64,000 bases of DNA from assembly GCA_029210465.1 (NCBI GenBank), contig JARGDL010000001.1, forward strand, positions 186,001 through 250,000, in the 5' to 3' direction. Positions 17,342 to 27,407 of this stretch are shown one piece after another. The position numbers and the translations under genes are program-made. The notes beneath the pieces are model-generated. The model was not told the origin of the DNA, searched no databases, and saw nothing but the letters and a program-made list of their open reading frames with translations. Source of the DNA: Stygiobacter electus (GTDB taxonomy: Bacteria; Bacteroidota; Ignavibacteria; Ignavibacteriales; Melioribacteraceae). Each line of letters starts with the position of its first letter. Within the stretch, counting starts at the first letter, position 1.

Positions 17342-18607
17342 TTATTGAATAGTTACAACGATAGTTTTAGAATATGGTGTATAAGTATTTGTATTTGCTT
17401 GTATAACTTGACGAACTCTGTATTCGTATGTCCCACTTGGTAAATTATTATCAAAATGTTCTGTTACTCCATTTGCTTTGGTTGCAATTCTTGTAAAACT
17501 TGAACCATTGGTTACAACTCTTTTTTCAACCTCAGTTTCAAAAGATTGACTTTGTGTATTATCATAAGTCCAAACTAAACGAATTGAATTAGGACTAGTC
17601 ATTGAAAATGAAAGATTTGGTGCTGGTATATTTAATGTTGATGTTGCAGCAGAAACTTCATTAGAGTAAGGACTTCTTGCAGTTGATGTGAAATATGCAA
17701 TCCTATATGTATAAGTAACTCCAGCAGAAATTTGTTGTGTGTCTAAATATTCAGTTGTATTTGGAGCTACAATTGTTAATTGTTTGAATTGAGCAGTAAA
17801 GGCATCTAATCTTTCAATTATAAATCCTAATTCATTTGGGACAAAATCTGACCAAGTTAATCTAATTGTACTCATACCAATACCTTCAGCTTTTAAATTC
17901 CAAGGACCACCATTTGCAGTCATTGGTGAAACTTCATTGCTAAAATCTGAATACCCAGAGGAATTAAATGCTCTTACTTTATAATAGTAAGCTGTGAATG
18001 AAGATAAACCTATATCTGTTGTACTAATTGTATTTTCAGTTAATGTTTTTATCCTTCTGTAATCAATTGTTCCATTATTACTTATATCTTTCCTCCAAAC
18101 TTCAAAACCTTTTTCATTATATGAATTATCTTTCCAAAGTAAAGTTACTGTTGTAGAATTAGTGAATGTTCCAACTAAATCACTTGGAGCAGTTGGCGGT
18201 TTATCTTTAATATAAATATTCTGTTGAACTTTACTTACTTTTAGCTTACCACTTTTGTTATAGACAATAATGTAATAACTAATAGTCCTTCCAATCATTG
18301 TCGAATCAACTGTAATATAAATAGGTGGATTTGTACCATCTGTGTTTTGAGTAAATTTCTGAACATAGATTCCATTTATAAATAATTCATAATGAGATAA
18401 ACCTGTCCCTCCAGCACCATCAGCTGCTGTATAAAAAACTAAATTCTTACCTACCATAATCGTATCATTTGTTTTAGGAAAATTGATTTCAATTGAAGGA
18501 GTAGCCGATGTTTGTGTCTCAGAAATTGATTCAACGCAAGAATTTAAAGTCATTAAGACTATTATAAAAATAATTGCTGAAACGATATTTTTATTTTTTT
18601 TATTCAC
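17342..18607 (-). CDS. Fibronectin type III lipoprotein
   Basis: A 421-residue lipoprotein: hydrophobic leader and lipobox LNSC (Cys ~24). A first beta-domain (~35-125) resembles an Ig-like fold with a GTGLSHYELFINGIYV strand. Three fibronectin type III modules follow at ~135-230, 232-325 and 328-421, each with the WxD/WxxN strand and a YYYKVRAFN- or YTYRIAYF-type signature. Outer-membrane or surface location and binding of a polymer or protein are likely. The start is GTG with no strong Shine-Dalgarno. The gene is tightly coupled (1-bp gap) to the hybrid kinase, so it may be that kinase's envelope partner. The upstream gap carries a TCGGCTGG motif. Confidence 0.85.
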   Translation of the reverse strand: MNKKNKNIVSAIIFIIVLMTLNSCVESISETQTSATPSIEINFPKTNDTIMVGKNLVFYTAADGAGGTGLSHYELFINGIYVQKFTQNTDGTNPPIYITVDSTMIGRTISYYIIVYNKSGKLKVSKVQQNIYIKDKPPTAPSDLVGTFTNSTTVTLLWKDNSYNEKGFEVWRKDISNNGTIDYRRIKTLTENTISTTDIGLSSFTAYYYKVRAFNSSGYSDFSNEVSPMTANGGPWNLKAEGIGMSTIRLTWSDFVPNELGFIIERLDAFTAQFKQLTIVAPNTTEYLDTQQISAGVTYTYRIAYFTSTARSPYSNEVSAATSTLNIPAPNLSFSMTSPNSIRLVWTYDNTQSQSFETEVEKRVVTNGSSFTRIATKANGVTEHFDNNLPSGTYEYRVRQVIQANTNTYTPYSKTIVVTIQ

Positions 18608-18698
18608 TTCAAAGATATTTTGTTATTTGTGTTCTAATTTAATAAAACAATTTGAGTTTACATAAACTAACTATTAAGATATAATTCAAATGATATTT

Positions 18699-18707
18699 TC
18701 GGCTGGT
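18699..18707. promoter_or_regulatory. TCGGCTGGT motif upstream of the FnIII lipoprotein gene
   Basis: A GC-rich 8-mer (TCGGCTGG) in otherwise AT-rich intergenic DNA, 92 bp before the lipoprotein start. The same 8-mer occurs twice before the T9SS FnIII protein gene. It may be a binding site or RNA element; this is inference from recurrence only. Confidence 0.35.
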
Positions 18708-18723
18708 TGATTCAAAATAAAAT

Positions 18724-20625
18724 TTATGAAGAAACATTTTCATAATCTATTATAAGAGAACGAGTTTCATGTGGGTTCATTATATCAATATAAAAATAAA
18801 TTGCATCACCCGAAGGACTTAAAGTATATTTTGGAATTTTAGTGTTAATAATATCAGAAGAAACTTCAACATTTTTAACTTTTTTATTCAAATTAACTTG
18901 TATCACGATTCCCTCAGCAATTTCATCTTTAGGATTATTTAATTCTACAGCCATTCTTCTTGCACTACGAGCTTCATATCTAACTTCAACGCCGCCTCTG
19001 TGTGTCCACCAATTTTTTAATTCCTGTAAAGATGTTATCCACATTTTTTTGGATTTAGCATATTGAAAAATATCTTTAATTACAGAAGCATATTGCGGTA
19101 ATAATTGATAATTAGTATGAACTTTAAATACATACAAACCACCTTCGAATAAAACACGGTCAACATCTTCTTCATAGGTATAGCGTTGAAATTCTGTGTT
19201 AGTTAAACCATAATTTCTTACAATTTCATAATCATCACGAGCTGTTTTAGTAATTATCATTATTTGTTTATTGTTTCTAATTCTTATTTCGGGTACAGAT
19301 CTATCAGTTAAAGAATCTGTAACTAAAAATTCTATTCCTAATTGGGACATAGCTTGCATAGTATTGTCATCATAATAACCATTTAAGGGCATCATTGCTT
19401 TTATAGGTTGTTTAGTCAACTTTTTTAATGTATCAACTGCAAATTTTATAGTTGAAGTTTGTACTTCTTTGCTAAATAATTTATTGATAGTATCTTCAGG
19501 CGAAGATAAAAATCCAATATCCACTACAACACCAATGTCACCTTTTTTAGATATTGACCTTATCAGTTGAGGATCATTAAGAACATTATTTGGATCAATG
19601 AAAATAGTTGGGTTAACTTTAATTCCCGAGATATTAGTATTTAAATTATTGATATTATAAGATTGTTCAGTAACAGTTGGAATAAACACGAGAGCTGCAT
19701 CATATTGTTCAGGCCAATCTTTTACAAATGCTGTTGGGTTATAAACAAGCCAATTTAAAGAGTTATTAAATAGTTTTTCGAAATAAATAAAATCTTTTTG
19801 AACGCCAAGAACCGAATTAATTTCAAAACCAAACCAAACGAATCTACCTTTACCATAAGTTCCGTAAGAGATTCCCGCACTTTTTTGAATTTCTTCTCTT
19901 ACTAAACCAGCTTCTTTTCTAAAGTCATACCAAAAGCTAACTTGAGTAGTTCTTGGCTCAAGAACTTCAGCATAAATTGGTCTATCCCAAGTTGCAATTT
20001 TAAGAGCATAACCAGTTGGAATTTGTGCAGTTAAAGGTAAATTTCCTCTTAAAGTATGAATTTTATAAGTTTCCTCTGGTTTAATTTCGCGGTTAAATTT
20101 CATTCCAAAAACTTCAGTGAAAAAATCCCAACCACGCCATTTACCTTCATCAGAAAATGTAGCTGGACTACCTGTTACAAAAACACTCCCTCCATTTTCA
20201 ATATATCTTTTAAGATTAACTATTTCTTTATCACTTAATGATTTTGAGCCTGGTAAAACAATTAATTTATATTCATAATGCTTACCTAATTCAATATCTT
20301 GATCAGAAATTAATTCATATTGAAATTTTGCATTAAAGATAAATTTTTTCCAGGTATCAATATTATCACGTAACCAAGTACTACCTGGTTCAAGCATATT
20401 TTCAGTATAACGAGAATAAAGAACGGCTACTCTTTTATTTTTCCCATCTTGTAAAATAGAAAGGTTATGTTTTGAAGGTAAAATTTGACTTAAATCATAA
20501 TTTCCATAAATATTTTTTATAATCAATAAAAAAACCAAGAAAGCGACAATTAAAAGAACTAATCCGCTAAGAAAAATAATAAGATAATTAACACGTAAAC
20601 CTTTGGCTGCTTCTCTTACCGCCAC
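18724..20625 (-). CDS. Membrane-anchored GATase-like/degenerate NodB-like polysaccharide protein
   Basis: A 633-residue type II membrane protein with one helix at ~14-36 and a large periplasmic part. Residues ~62-300 resemble the class I glutamine-amidotransferase-like domain seen in beta-galactosidase trimerisation or ThuA proteins (VLYSRY, LIVLPGSKSLSDKE, ENGGSVFVTG). Residues ~305-560 follow the strand order of a NodB polysaccharide deacetylase, ending with KSKKMWITSLQELKNWW, but the metal-site Asp-Asp is replaced (AALVFIPT) and the His pair is absent (GVVVDIGF). It is therefore probably a non-catalytic polysaccharide-binding or guiding subunit, in the place PgaB holds in Pga systems. GTG start, overlapping the previous gene by 10 bp (coupled). 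Confidence 0.72.
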   Translation of the reverse strand: MAVREAAKGLRVNYLIIFLSGLVLLIVAFLVFLLIIKNIYGNYDLSQILPSKHNLSILQDGKNKRVAVLYSRYTENMLEPGSTWLRDNIDTWKKFIFNAKFQYELISDQDIELGKHYEYKLIVLPGSKSLSDKEIVNLKRYIENGGSVFVTGSPATFSDEGKWRGWDFFTEVFGMKFNREIKPEETYKIHTLRGNLPLTAQIPTGYALKIATWDRPIYAEVLEPRTTQVSFWYDFRKEAGLVREEIQKSAGISYGTYGKGRFVWFGFEINSVLGVQKDFIYFEKLFNNSLNWLVYNPTAFVKDWPEQYDAALVFIPTVTEQSYNINNLNTNISGIKVNPTIFIDPNNVLNDPQLIRSISKKGDIGVVVDIGFLSSPEDTINKLFSKEVQTSTIKFAVDTLKKLTKQPIKAMMPLNGYYDDNTMQAMSQLGIEFLVTDSLTDRSVPEIRIRNNKQIMIITKTARDDYEIVRNYGLTNTEFQRYTYEEDVDRVLFEGGLYVFKVHTNYQLLPQYASVIKDIFQYAKSKKMWITSLQELKNWWTHRGGVEVRYEARSARRMAVELNNPKDEIAEGIVIQVNLNKKVKNVEVSSDIINTKIPKYTLSPSGDAIYFYIDIMNPHETRSLIIDYENVSS

Positions 20626-21110
20626 CTTAAATTATCCTCTTTTTTCTTTTCTTGTTTTCCTTGTTCATCATAGCCTTCATTTGTGTAACGCATGAATTTA
20701 CCACGGCCAGTTTTTCTTTCACCTTCATATTGTCTTGTCTGTTCAGAAGTAGGTCTTTGATACCTTGTTTCGCTATATGTAGGTGGAGCGTTATTAATAA
20801 AAGTTGGCCTTAATTCTGGTCCGCGTGAATGTTCTTCGGACATACCAAATGATTGTTGCCGTTGATATTCATACCCAAATTCTTGTTGTGGAGATTCAAA
20901 GGTCCTTCTTTCAGTGCCAGGAACCCTTTGCTCTGTAATTAAAGGAGCTGGTGTAACAAGCTCTGCAGGCAATGTCGCTGGTTTAGGTGCAGTCGCTAAT
21001 ACACCTTTTCTTTCTCTTATTTTATATAAGATGTATGCACCAACTGAAAGAATAAAAGTTGAAATTGTTGCAACGAGAATTATCAAAGAAAGTATTGGAA
21101 TTAATTCCAT
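20616..21110 (-). CDS. Single-pass membrane protein with disordered tail, between synthase and NodB-like genes
   Basis: 164 residues: one N-terminal helix (~5-29), then a hydrophilic, Pro/Gln/Arg/Glu-rich stretch without predicted fold. I do not recognise a family. It lies 18 bp after the GT2 synthase and overlaps the NodB-like gene by 10 bp, so it is almost certainly translated with them. PgaD and BcsB/BcsF-type accessory subunits sit in comparable positions in known synthase operons, but there is no sequence resemblance I can claim. GAGGT lies 5 bases before the ATG. Confidence 0.7.
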   Translation of the reverse strand: MELIPILSLIILVATISTFILSVGAYILYKIRERKGVLATAPKPATLPAELVTPAPLITEQRVPGTERRTFESPQQEFGYEYQRQQSFGMSEEHSRGPELRPTFINNAPPTYSETRYQRPTSEQTRQYEGERKTGRGKFMRYTNEGYDEQGKQEKKKEDNLRWR

Positions 21111-21128
21111 ATTTACCTCAAAATAAAA

Positions 21129-22562
21129 TTATTTTATAGTTGCACTTTGCAATGTTGAATTTCCTTTATTAACACCAGCCAAACCTGTTCGTTCAAGTTT
21201 TCCCCATGTCATTTTGAATCCTAAAAATTCTTCAATCGTAGCCATTGCTTTTGTTACATCAATCATAAGAATAAAAATTACTCTATAAATTATCGCATAA
21301 GGTACCAAACGAAACTCTTCTTTTTCTGCGGCAATACAATAAACCGCCGCCATTAAATCTAAAGTAGCAATTCCAATCCACCAAAGAAATATAAAACTTG
21401 ATAATCCATAAAAAAGAGCTACAATAATAAAATATAAATTCACAAAAATATTCATTGTAGGCCAAAGCAAAGCTTCATAAAACATTTGCCATAAAATCAT
21501 ACTTGTATTAAAGTTTATTGTTGGATTATACAATAATCGTTTATGTTTTCTAATAGCTTGAAGAATTCCACGTGTCCAGCGATATCTTTGTTTTAATAAT
21601 TGATATACAGTTATTGGTGCTTCAGTAAAAGCGATAGCATTTGGTTCATAGATAATTTTCCAACCAGCTGCTAAAATTTTTAATGTTAGATCAGCATCTT
21701 CTGCAAATGTATCACTTGAATAAAAACCAGCATCTCTAAGTGCAGATTTCCTAAAAACACCTATTGGACCAGGAATAATATTTACCATTTGTAAAAAACC
21801 TTGTGCGCTTCTTGCCATATTTAATCCTTCAAGGTATTCCAAAGCTTGAAGATCAGTTAAAATTCTTTTTCTGTTCTGAACTTTAACATTTCCGGCAACA
21901 GCACCAACAGCTGGATCAATAAAATGTCTTACTGCCATTTTTAATGTATTTTCAGAAAGTTGCGAATCACCATCCATACATAAAATGAATTGTGCCTCTG
22001 AATATTGAATACCAGCATTTAAAGCTTTCGATTTTCCACCATTGGGTTTATTTATCAATGATACTTTTACTAAACCTAATCTTCCTTTTTGATAACCTAC
22101 TAAAGATTCCCCAACTTCTGCAGTATCATCAGTTGAACCATCGTTTACAATAATTATTTCATAGTTTGGATAATCTAATTCTAGTAAAGACTCAATTGAA
22201 TCCTTTAAAACTTTTCCTTCATTATAAACTGGAACAATAATAGAAACAAATGGAAAGTAACCACCTTTTTCTTGAATAGTATATTTTGTTAAATAAAAGT
22301 AAGCCATGAAAAGTGTAGCAAAATATCGTATCAAAAGAATAAATAAAAATATAACTAGAGAAACAATAGAAGAATAAACAAATAAACCACTCCAACTTAA
22401 AACGGTTAACGGTAGAGTTATTAAAATGACAATAATTAACAACAAAGAAAGAACACCAGAAATAATAATTGTTCTTATTTTTTCTATTGCTTCGTTACGT
22501 TTTGGAGGTTCAATCTCTCTATTATCTAACGCAATTTGATATTTTTCATTATTAATTTTCAA
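21129..22562 (-). CDS. GT2 processive polysaccharide synthase (PgaC/BcsA type)
   Basis: A 477-residue inner-membrane glycosyltransferase. Two to three helices lie at ~31-90 and three to four after ~345. The cytosolic GT2 domain has VPVYNEG (110), VNDGST (139-143), DGDS (197-200), the catalytic-base motif EDAD (288-291) and QRYRW (325-329), the signature of processive beta-glycan synthases such as PNAG, hyaluronan or cellulose synthases. There is no C-terminal PilZ domain, unlike BcsA, so any c-di-GMP control must act through another subunit. TTG start preceded by TTAGG. The 252 bp upstream hold no gene that I can support. Confidence 0.9.
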   Translation of the reverse strand: MKINNEKYQIALDNREIEPPKRNEAIEKIRTIIISGVLSLLLIIVILITLPLTVLSWSGLFVYSSIVSLVIFLFILLIRYFATLFMAYFYLTKYTIQEKGGYFPFVSIIVPVYNEGKVLKDSIESLLELDYPNYEIIIVNDGSTDDTAEVGESLVGYQKGRLGLVKVSLINKPNGGKSKALNAGIQYSEAQFILCMDGDSQLSENTLKMAVRHFIDPAVGAVAGNVKVQNRKRILTDLQALEYLEGLNMARSAQGFLQMVNIIPGPIGVFRKSALRDAGFYSSDTFAEDADLTLKILAAGWKIIYEPNAIAFTEAPITVYQLLKQRYRWTRGILQAIRKHKRLLYNPTINFNTSMILWQMFYEALLWPTMNIFVNLYFIIVALFYGLSSFIFLWWIGIATLDLMAAVYCIAAEKEEFRLVPYAIIYRVIFILMIDVTKAMATIEEFLGFKMTWGKLERTGLAGVNKGNSTLQSATIK

Positions 22563-22814
22563 TGTTAACCTAATATTAACAAATTATAAGCTCAATTATA
22601 ATGCCACCATAATTGATAGTTTTTAAGTAAAAAAAACATTCTTAAAATCAAATTATGTTTTATTTAAGAACATTTTTCTATAATTGCATCAATAATAAAC
22701 AATTTCAAGTGGAATATAAGTTATAATTTAAATTATTGCAAGGAAATAAGTTAAATAAATGATATAAAGAAATATTATAAATAATTTCTCTAAGTCGTTA
22801 GATTTTTAAGTTCA

Positions 22815-24044
22815 TTATTTCATTAAATTCATTAATGCATCAAAAAGAAAATTAGCTACTTTTTCACCACCGAGATATGTAAAATGTGCATAATCTTTGA
22901 GAGCCAAAGGTGGCGAAGCATTTACCCAATCATCCATTGAGTCATTACCACCTTGAACTTCCTGAAGATTCCAAAATGCAATCCCTGATCTTTCAGCTAT
23001 TCTTTTTTGAGCTTCAATTAAAAAATTAACGTCTGGATTTGTTTTGAAGATTGAGCCAACTTTTTGTGTTCTATCAGCCGAGCTAATTAATAAAAAACTT
23101 GCTTCTGGAAATGCTTTTTTAAATTTTTCAATGACTTTTACCATCTTATTTTCATAGACTGTAAATATACCTTGATTGGTCGAAGAAACATTGGCACCAT
23201 AATTAAAAATTATTAAGTCGTAATGCATTTCATTATTAAATTGTTTTAATGTTTCTTCTGAAATATTTGATAAAGAAGCACCCGAGTTCCCTCTCATAGG
23301 GAAATTGTCAACATAAACGCCATTATTATTAGTTTCTAAACTTACACCATAAAAAATTGGTGATTTTCCAGCTATAAATTTCATGTGAAATTTTTTCGAA
23401 TTGCTTTTAAGTTTAATTTCTAATTTTTTTAATTCATCCCCTTCAGTTAGATTAACATTAATCGGAGAACCATCATCTATCGAATATTGAATTTGTGATG
23501 TTTTATCAGCATCACGATAAAATATTTTTATTAAAGAAAAACCTGCTGATGATTTATAAATAGGATTTGCTTCATATTTTACCCAACTTCCAATTTTGGG
23601 AATTGCTAATGCACCAGAAATTCCTACAGGTAAATTTTTTTGATTTCTTGTTAAGAAAGAAACATATTCCCAATCATCACTGTAAGTGTGGATTGTTGTT
23701 CTTCTCATTCGATTATCATCAGAGATAATATTCATAAATCCAACGCCTTGACCACCAAATTTTTGTTGAAATTTTTCACGTAGATATTCTGTGATTATAT
23801 CTCCAAGTATAATCGAATCACCAAAATGAGCAACTCGTACTTGCTTATTCTTACTTTTATTCAAAGCTGAAATGAAATATTTCATTTGGTTGTTTCTGTC
23901 AATAATTGGTATAGGCTTTCCAATTGATTGGAAAACGTAAGTGCTTATTATTTCAGTGCTATAAAAATTACTTGCTTCTGTTTTACTGAAAACTAAATTT
24001 AAAGACAAAAGTGATATAAATAATAAATTTATGAAATGCTTCAT
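22815..24044 (-). CDS. Exported SGNH/GDSL hydrolase
   Basis: A 409-residue protein with signal peptide (~1-24). Block I is AHFGDSI with catalytic Ser77; block V is KDYAHFTYLGG with Asp384 and His387; the Gly/Asn oxyanion blocks appear as MRGNSGAS and FNYGAN. A ~110-residue beta-rich insert separates blocks I and II, as in peptidoglycan or polysaccharide O-acetylesterases of this fold. In the context of a polysaccharide synthase and a porin, O-acetyl removal or transfer on the nascent glycan is the likeliest role (compare AlgJ/AlgX- or Ape1-like proteins), but the substrate is inferred. It ends 252 bp before the GT2 start and begins 15 bp after the TPR-barrel gene. Confidence 0.83.
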   Translation of the reverse strand: MKHFINLLFISLLSLNLVFSKTEASNFYSTEIISTYVFQSIGKPIPIIDRNNQMKYFISALNKSKNKQVRVAHFGDSIILGDIITEYLREKFQQKFGGQGVGFMNIISDDNRMRRTTIHTYSDDWEYVSFLTRNQKNLPVGISGALAIPKIGSWVKYEANPIYKSSAGFSLIKIFYRDADKTSQIQYSIDDGSPINVNLTEGDELKKLEIKLKSNSKKFHMKFIAGKSPIFYGVSLETNNNGVYVDNFPMRGNSGASLSNISEETLKQFNNEMHYDLIIFNYGANVSSTNQGIFTVYENKMVKVIEKFKKAFPEASFLLISSADRTQKVGSIFKTNPDVNFLIEAQKRIAERSGIAFWNLQEVQGGNDSMDDWVNASPPLALKDYAHFTYLGGEKVANFLFDALMNLMK

Positions 24045-24059
24045 CTTTAAACCTTTCTG

Positions 24060-27000
24060 TTAAAAAACAGATATATAAGCCGAAAATGAAATATTCAAAC
24101 TTCTATAACCCGTTCCAAATCTGAAACTATTCGTATATCCAACTCTTCCATATAATATTACGTTCGTAACTGGATTATAGTTTACCTCTCCAAAACCTTC
24201 GCTTATAATAAAATCAATATCAGGTGAATAGCCAACTTTTCCACCGATTTTAAATTTCCAATCTTTTTTGTAAATATAATCATATTCAGCCCAAAGACTG
24301 TGAGTATCATAATTTTGCGGTGAATAATAAAGTGGTGAAATATCCTGATAATCTGAAAACATATATTCATAACCAAACACAATTAAATTTAGAAATCTTT
24401 TACCAATTCTAATTTGAAAATCATTTCCTTTGTTGTTATCGCTTAATTCAAAATAATTGTAAAAGCCATAAATTCTTAAAATATTTTTGTAATTATACCA
24501 ATAGTTGAAACGGTAAACATCAGCTTTAATTCTAGTATTTAATAAATATGGTGAATAGAAAAATATACGAGGATCTGTATTATCATAAGAGAATGATAAA
24601 TTTAATTCATCTGGAATTTGATATCGTATTTGAGCATCCCAAACATTGTAATTTGGTTCACCTAAAGTATTTAATCGTCCCAATGAACCAGAAACGCTAA
24701 AATGATTTGAAAAATATATTGATGCTAAACCTCTTAGTTGGATAAAGTCTTTCTGAAATAAAGTATTATCAAGCGTTGATCTTGACCATAAAACTCCCAA
24801 AGAAATAAAACCTAAAAAACCAAACTCGAATCGTGATCCATAATTCCAAAATCTTAAATTTTGATTATCTTTGTAATAAGTAGCAAATGGTGCAATGTTC
24901 ATATTCATAGGTAAAAAGTAATTTATAAAACTACCAAAACCGTGTAAACCTTTTATTAATCCTGATGGTGGCAGCCAACCGATTCTTTCTTTTGCCATTC
25001 TTATTTGAGAAGTGTCTTTTGCAGTTTCTAAAACATCTTCATAAATATTTCTTGCTGAGCCGTAACTTTCATCAGAAAGGTAAGTATCAGCTAAAAATAA
25101 TTTCTTTTGGTTTAAATTATAAAGTAGTGAATCATCATTAACTTTTTCTGATAAACTTTCAAGCAAATCTTCAGCTTGATCTAATTTTTTGTCTAGAACC
25201 ATAAGATATGAAATATAAATTTGTCTTGAATAAATATCTTTCAGCTTTAATTGATCTTTTATTTTTTCTTCAAGTGATTTAAATTCTTTTAATGACTCTT
25301 TATAATTTTTATCAGCGGCTAATTGGTCAGCATATAAAATCATTCTTTGATCAATTTGTTCCTTTAAATTACTGTCAACTGTTGAATTATAAATTTCCTC
25401 ATAAAGCTTTTTTCCCTTTTCAAATTGTTTATCATCAATTAAACTTCCAGCAAGAAAAATCATTTTTTGGTAAATATCATTTTTGGTATAAGTTGAATTT
25501 GAATCACTAAGAACTTCTCTGTATAATTTTTCAGCATCATTAAATTTTTTGATTGCCGTATATGTATCAGCCAATAACATTTTTGCATGAATATCATCTG
25601 GTTTTAATTTAGCAAGACTTTCTAATTCTGTTCTTGCTTCGGTTGTATCTCCAATAGAAAAAAGATTTTGTGCTTTTAATAATGCAGCTTTAAAGTCAAA
25701 ACCAGCATTCAAAATTTCATTATAAAGATCAATTGCTTTTTGATAATTTTTAGCACAAGTAGCAATATCAGCATATTCGAATTTTTCTTCATTAGTCAAA
25801 CTTTTTCTTTTCTGGAAATATTCATCATACTTTAATAAAGCACCTTGACAATCGCCATTCATGCTTAATTTTCCAGCTTCACCACGAATTTCAAAAACTT
25901 TTGCTTCTTCATTTGCTTGAAATCTCAACTCGTAAATGTTTCTAATATATATTACTTCAGGATTAACGGGATATTTTTTTTCTAATTTTTCTAAATAGAT
26001 TTTAGCAGTATTAAAATCTTTTTTCCACGTATAAAGATTTACCATTGAAAGTAACGCATCAAGATTATATTCATTATCAGATAAAACATTTTTCAAGTAT
26101 TGCTCGCCAAGTTCAAGATCGTTTAATGTCCAAATAGCAATTTGTCCACGCAGAAGTTGGTAATCTAAGTTATTGGGATCATACTTAAGTATATTATCTA
26201 AAATTTGTGTTGCTTCTTCAAAATCAAAATTCCAAGCTTTGTATTTGGCTAAAAGATATCGAATATCTAAATCTTTATCTTTTTCAATGTTTTGCAAATA
26301 CTCTTGTAAAATTTCTATTGCGTTATCATAATAGAATAAATTCCCATAAGACTCAGCTACTTTTATTACAGCTTCTTTATCGAGAGGATTTTCTTTCAAC
26401 CGTTCTGTGTACTTATTAACATTTTCATTGTATAAACTATCGCGAATATTTTTAACCGAGCTATATAACTGTTTAAATCTTTCCTCTTCTGAATGCTTTG
26501 TTTGAAGTATCTGAATTTGTTGATATGCTTCTTCATAACGATCATTACTGATCAATTCTTCAACTAAATTAAATCTTGTTTCATCATCTTCTGGGTTTTG
26601 ATCAAGAACTCTAAAAAATTTATCAATTGCATACTCTTGAGCTTTAGTGTAATCTTTTCCCATATCAACAGTTAAATAACCTTGCTTTCGGGATAAATCT
26701 AAACCGTCTTCAGCTTCTTTAAAGAAAGGTTTAAACTTCAGAGAATTTTCAAAAGCGTTTTCAGCAATTTTATTTTTACCAAGCCAAAGAGTAAAATAAC
26801 CGTAGCGGCTCCATAATCTCCAATCTTCAGGATAACGATCTGTGTATTTTTTTAATATTCTTTCCCCCTTAACAATTGAACGAGTTTTTGCAAGTATTTC
26901 AGTGTAACGAATTATTTCATCTGGTGATGCATTATCATCTCTTTTTAAATATTCATCATACCATCGCTCTGCAAGTTTCCATTCTTCAAGCCAACGATAT

Positions 27001-27407
27001 GATTTCCCAATTTCCAAATAGCTAAAAGCATATTTTGGGTCTTTGGCAATATCTCTTTTATGTCCCTCGATTTTCTGATATAGTAATTTATGCCATGTTG
27101 TTGTTACTCTATTTAAATCTTCTTTAACTTTTTGATTTGATGGGTCTAATCGGTATGCTCTTCTTAAATCAAGTACTGCATTTTGAAATTGAGATCTTTG
27201 CTCTTGACAAAGCCCTCTAATATGATATCCGTCTGGAGATCTTGGGTTACCTGCTATGTATTTATTAAATTGATCGATTGCTTCTCCATACCTACCCTCT
27301 TTCATCAACATTAAACCTTCACGTTTAAATTGATTTACATTTTCTTGGGCATAATAAAATGAAGAAACAAATAAAACAATAAAAATTATTTTAAATGAAT
27401 AATTCAT
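24060..27407 (-). CDS. TPR-repeat outer-membrane beta-barrel exporter (PgaA/BcsC-like)
   Basis: 1115 residues, close to BcsC and longer than PgaA. The signal peptide is ~1-20. Residues ~25-830 are a long superhelix of TPR units (for example GRYGEAIDQFNKYIAGNPRSP; FNDAEKLYREVL). Residues ~845-1115 are alternating amphipathic beta strands with many Tyr, Phe and Trp and a terminal Phe (YISVF), as expected of a beta-barrel inserted by Bam. This layout is that of polysaccharide exporters in which TPRs guide the glycan through the periplasm to the pore. Its ATG overlaps the stop of the KaiC-like ATPase gene (TAATG). Confidence 0.85.
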   Translation of the reverse strand: MNYSFKIIFIVLFVSSFYYAQENVNQFKREGLMLMKEGRYGEAIDQFNKYIAGNPRSPDGYHIRGLCQEQRSQFQNAVLDLRRAYRLDPSNQKVKEDLNRVTTTWHKLLYQKIEGHKRDIAKDPKYAFSYLEIGKSYRWLEEWKLAERWYDEYLKRDDNASPDEIIRYTEILAKTRSIVKGERILKKYTDRYPEDWRLWSRYGYFTLWLGKNKIAENAFENSLKFKPFFKEAEDGLDLSRKQGYLTVDMGKDYTKAQEYAIDKFFRVLDQNPEDDETRFNLVEELISNDRYEEAYQQIQILQTKHSEEERFKQLYSSVKNIRDSLYNENVNKYTERLKENPLDKEAVIKVAESYGNLFYYDNAIEILQEYLQNIEKDKDLDIRYLLAKYKAWNFDFEEATQILDNILKYDPNNLDYQLLRGQIAIWTLNDLELGEQYLKNVLSDNEYNLDALLSMVNLYTWKKDFNTAKIYLEKLEKKYPVNPEVIYIRNIYELRFQANEEAKVFEIRGEAGKLSMNGDCQGALLKYDEYFQKRKSLTNEEKFEYADIATCAKNYQKAIDLYNEILNAGFDFKAALLKAQNLFSIGDTTEARTELESLAKLKPDDIHAKMLLADTYTAIKKFNDAEKLYREVLSDSNSTYTKNDIYQKMIFLAGSLIDDKQFEKGKKLYEEIYNSTVDSNLKEQIDQRMILYADQLAADKNYKESLKEFKSLEEKIKDQLKLKDIYSRQIYISYLMVLDKKLDQAEDLLESLSEKVNDDSLLYNLNQKKLFLADTYLSDESYGSARNIYEDVLETAKDTSQIRMAKERIGWLPPSGLIKGLHGFGSFINYFLPMNMNIAPFATYYKDNQNLRFWNYGSRFEFGFLGFISLGVLWSRSTLDNTLFQKDFIQLRGLASIYFSNHFSVSGSLGRLNTLGEPNYNVWDAQIRYQIPDELNLSFSYDNTDPRIFFYSPYLLNTRIKADVYRFNYWYNYKNILRIYGFYNYFELSDNNKGNDFQIRIGKRFLNLIVFGYEYMFSDYQDISPLYYSPQNYDTHSLWAEYDYIYKKDWKFKIGGKVGYSPDIDFIISEGFGEVNYNPVTNVILYGRVGYTNSFRFGTGYRSLNISFSAYISVF

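Noticed and set aside
22563..22814. A hidden gene between the SGNH hydrolase and the GT2 synthase
   Set aside because: No frame with a start, ribosome binding site and protein-like composition; only AT-rich sequence.
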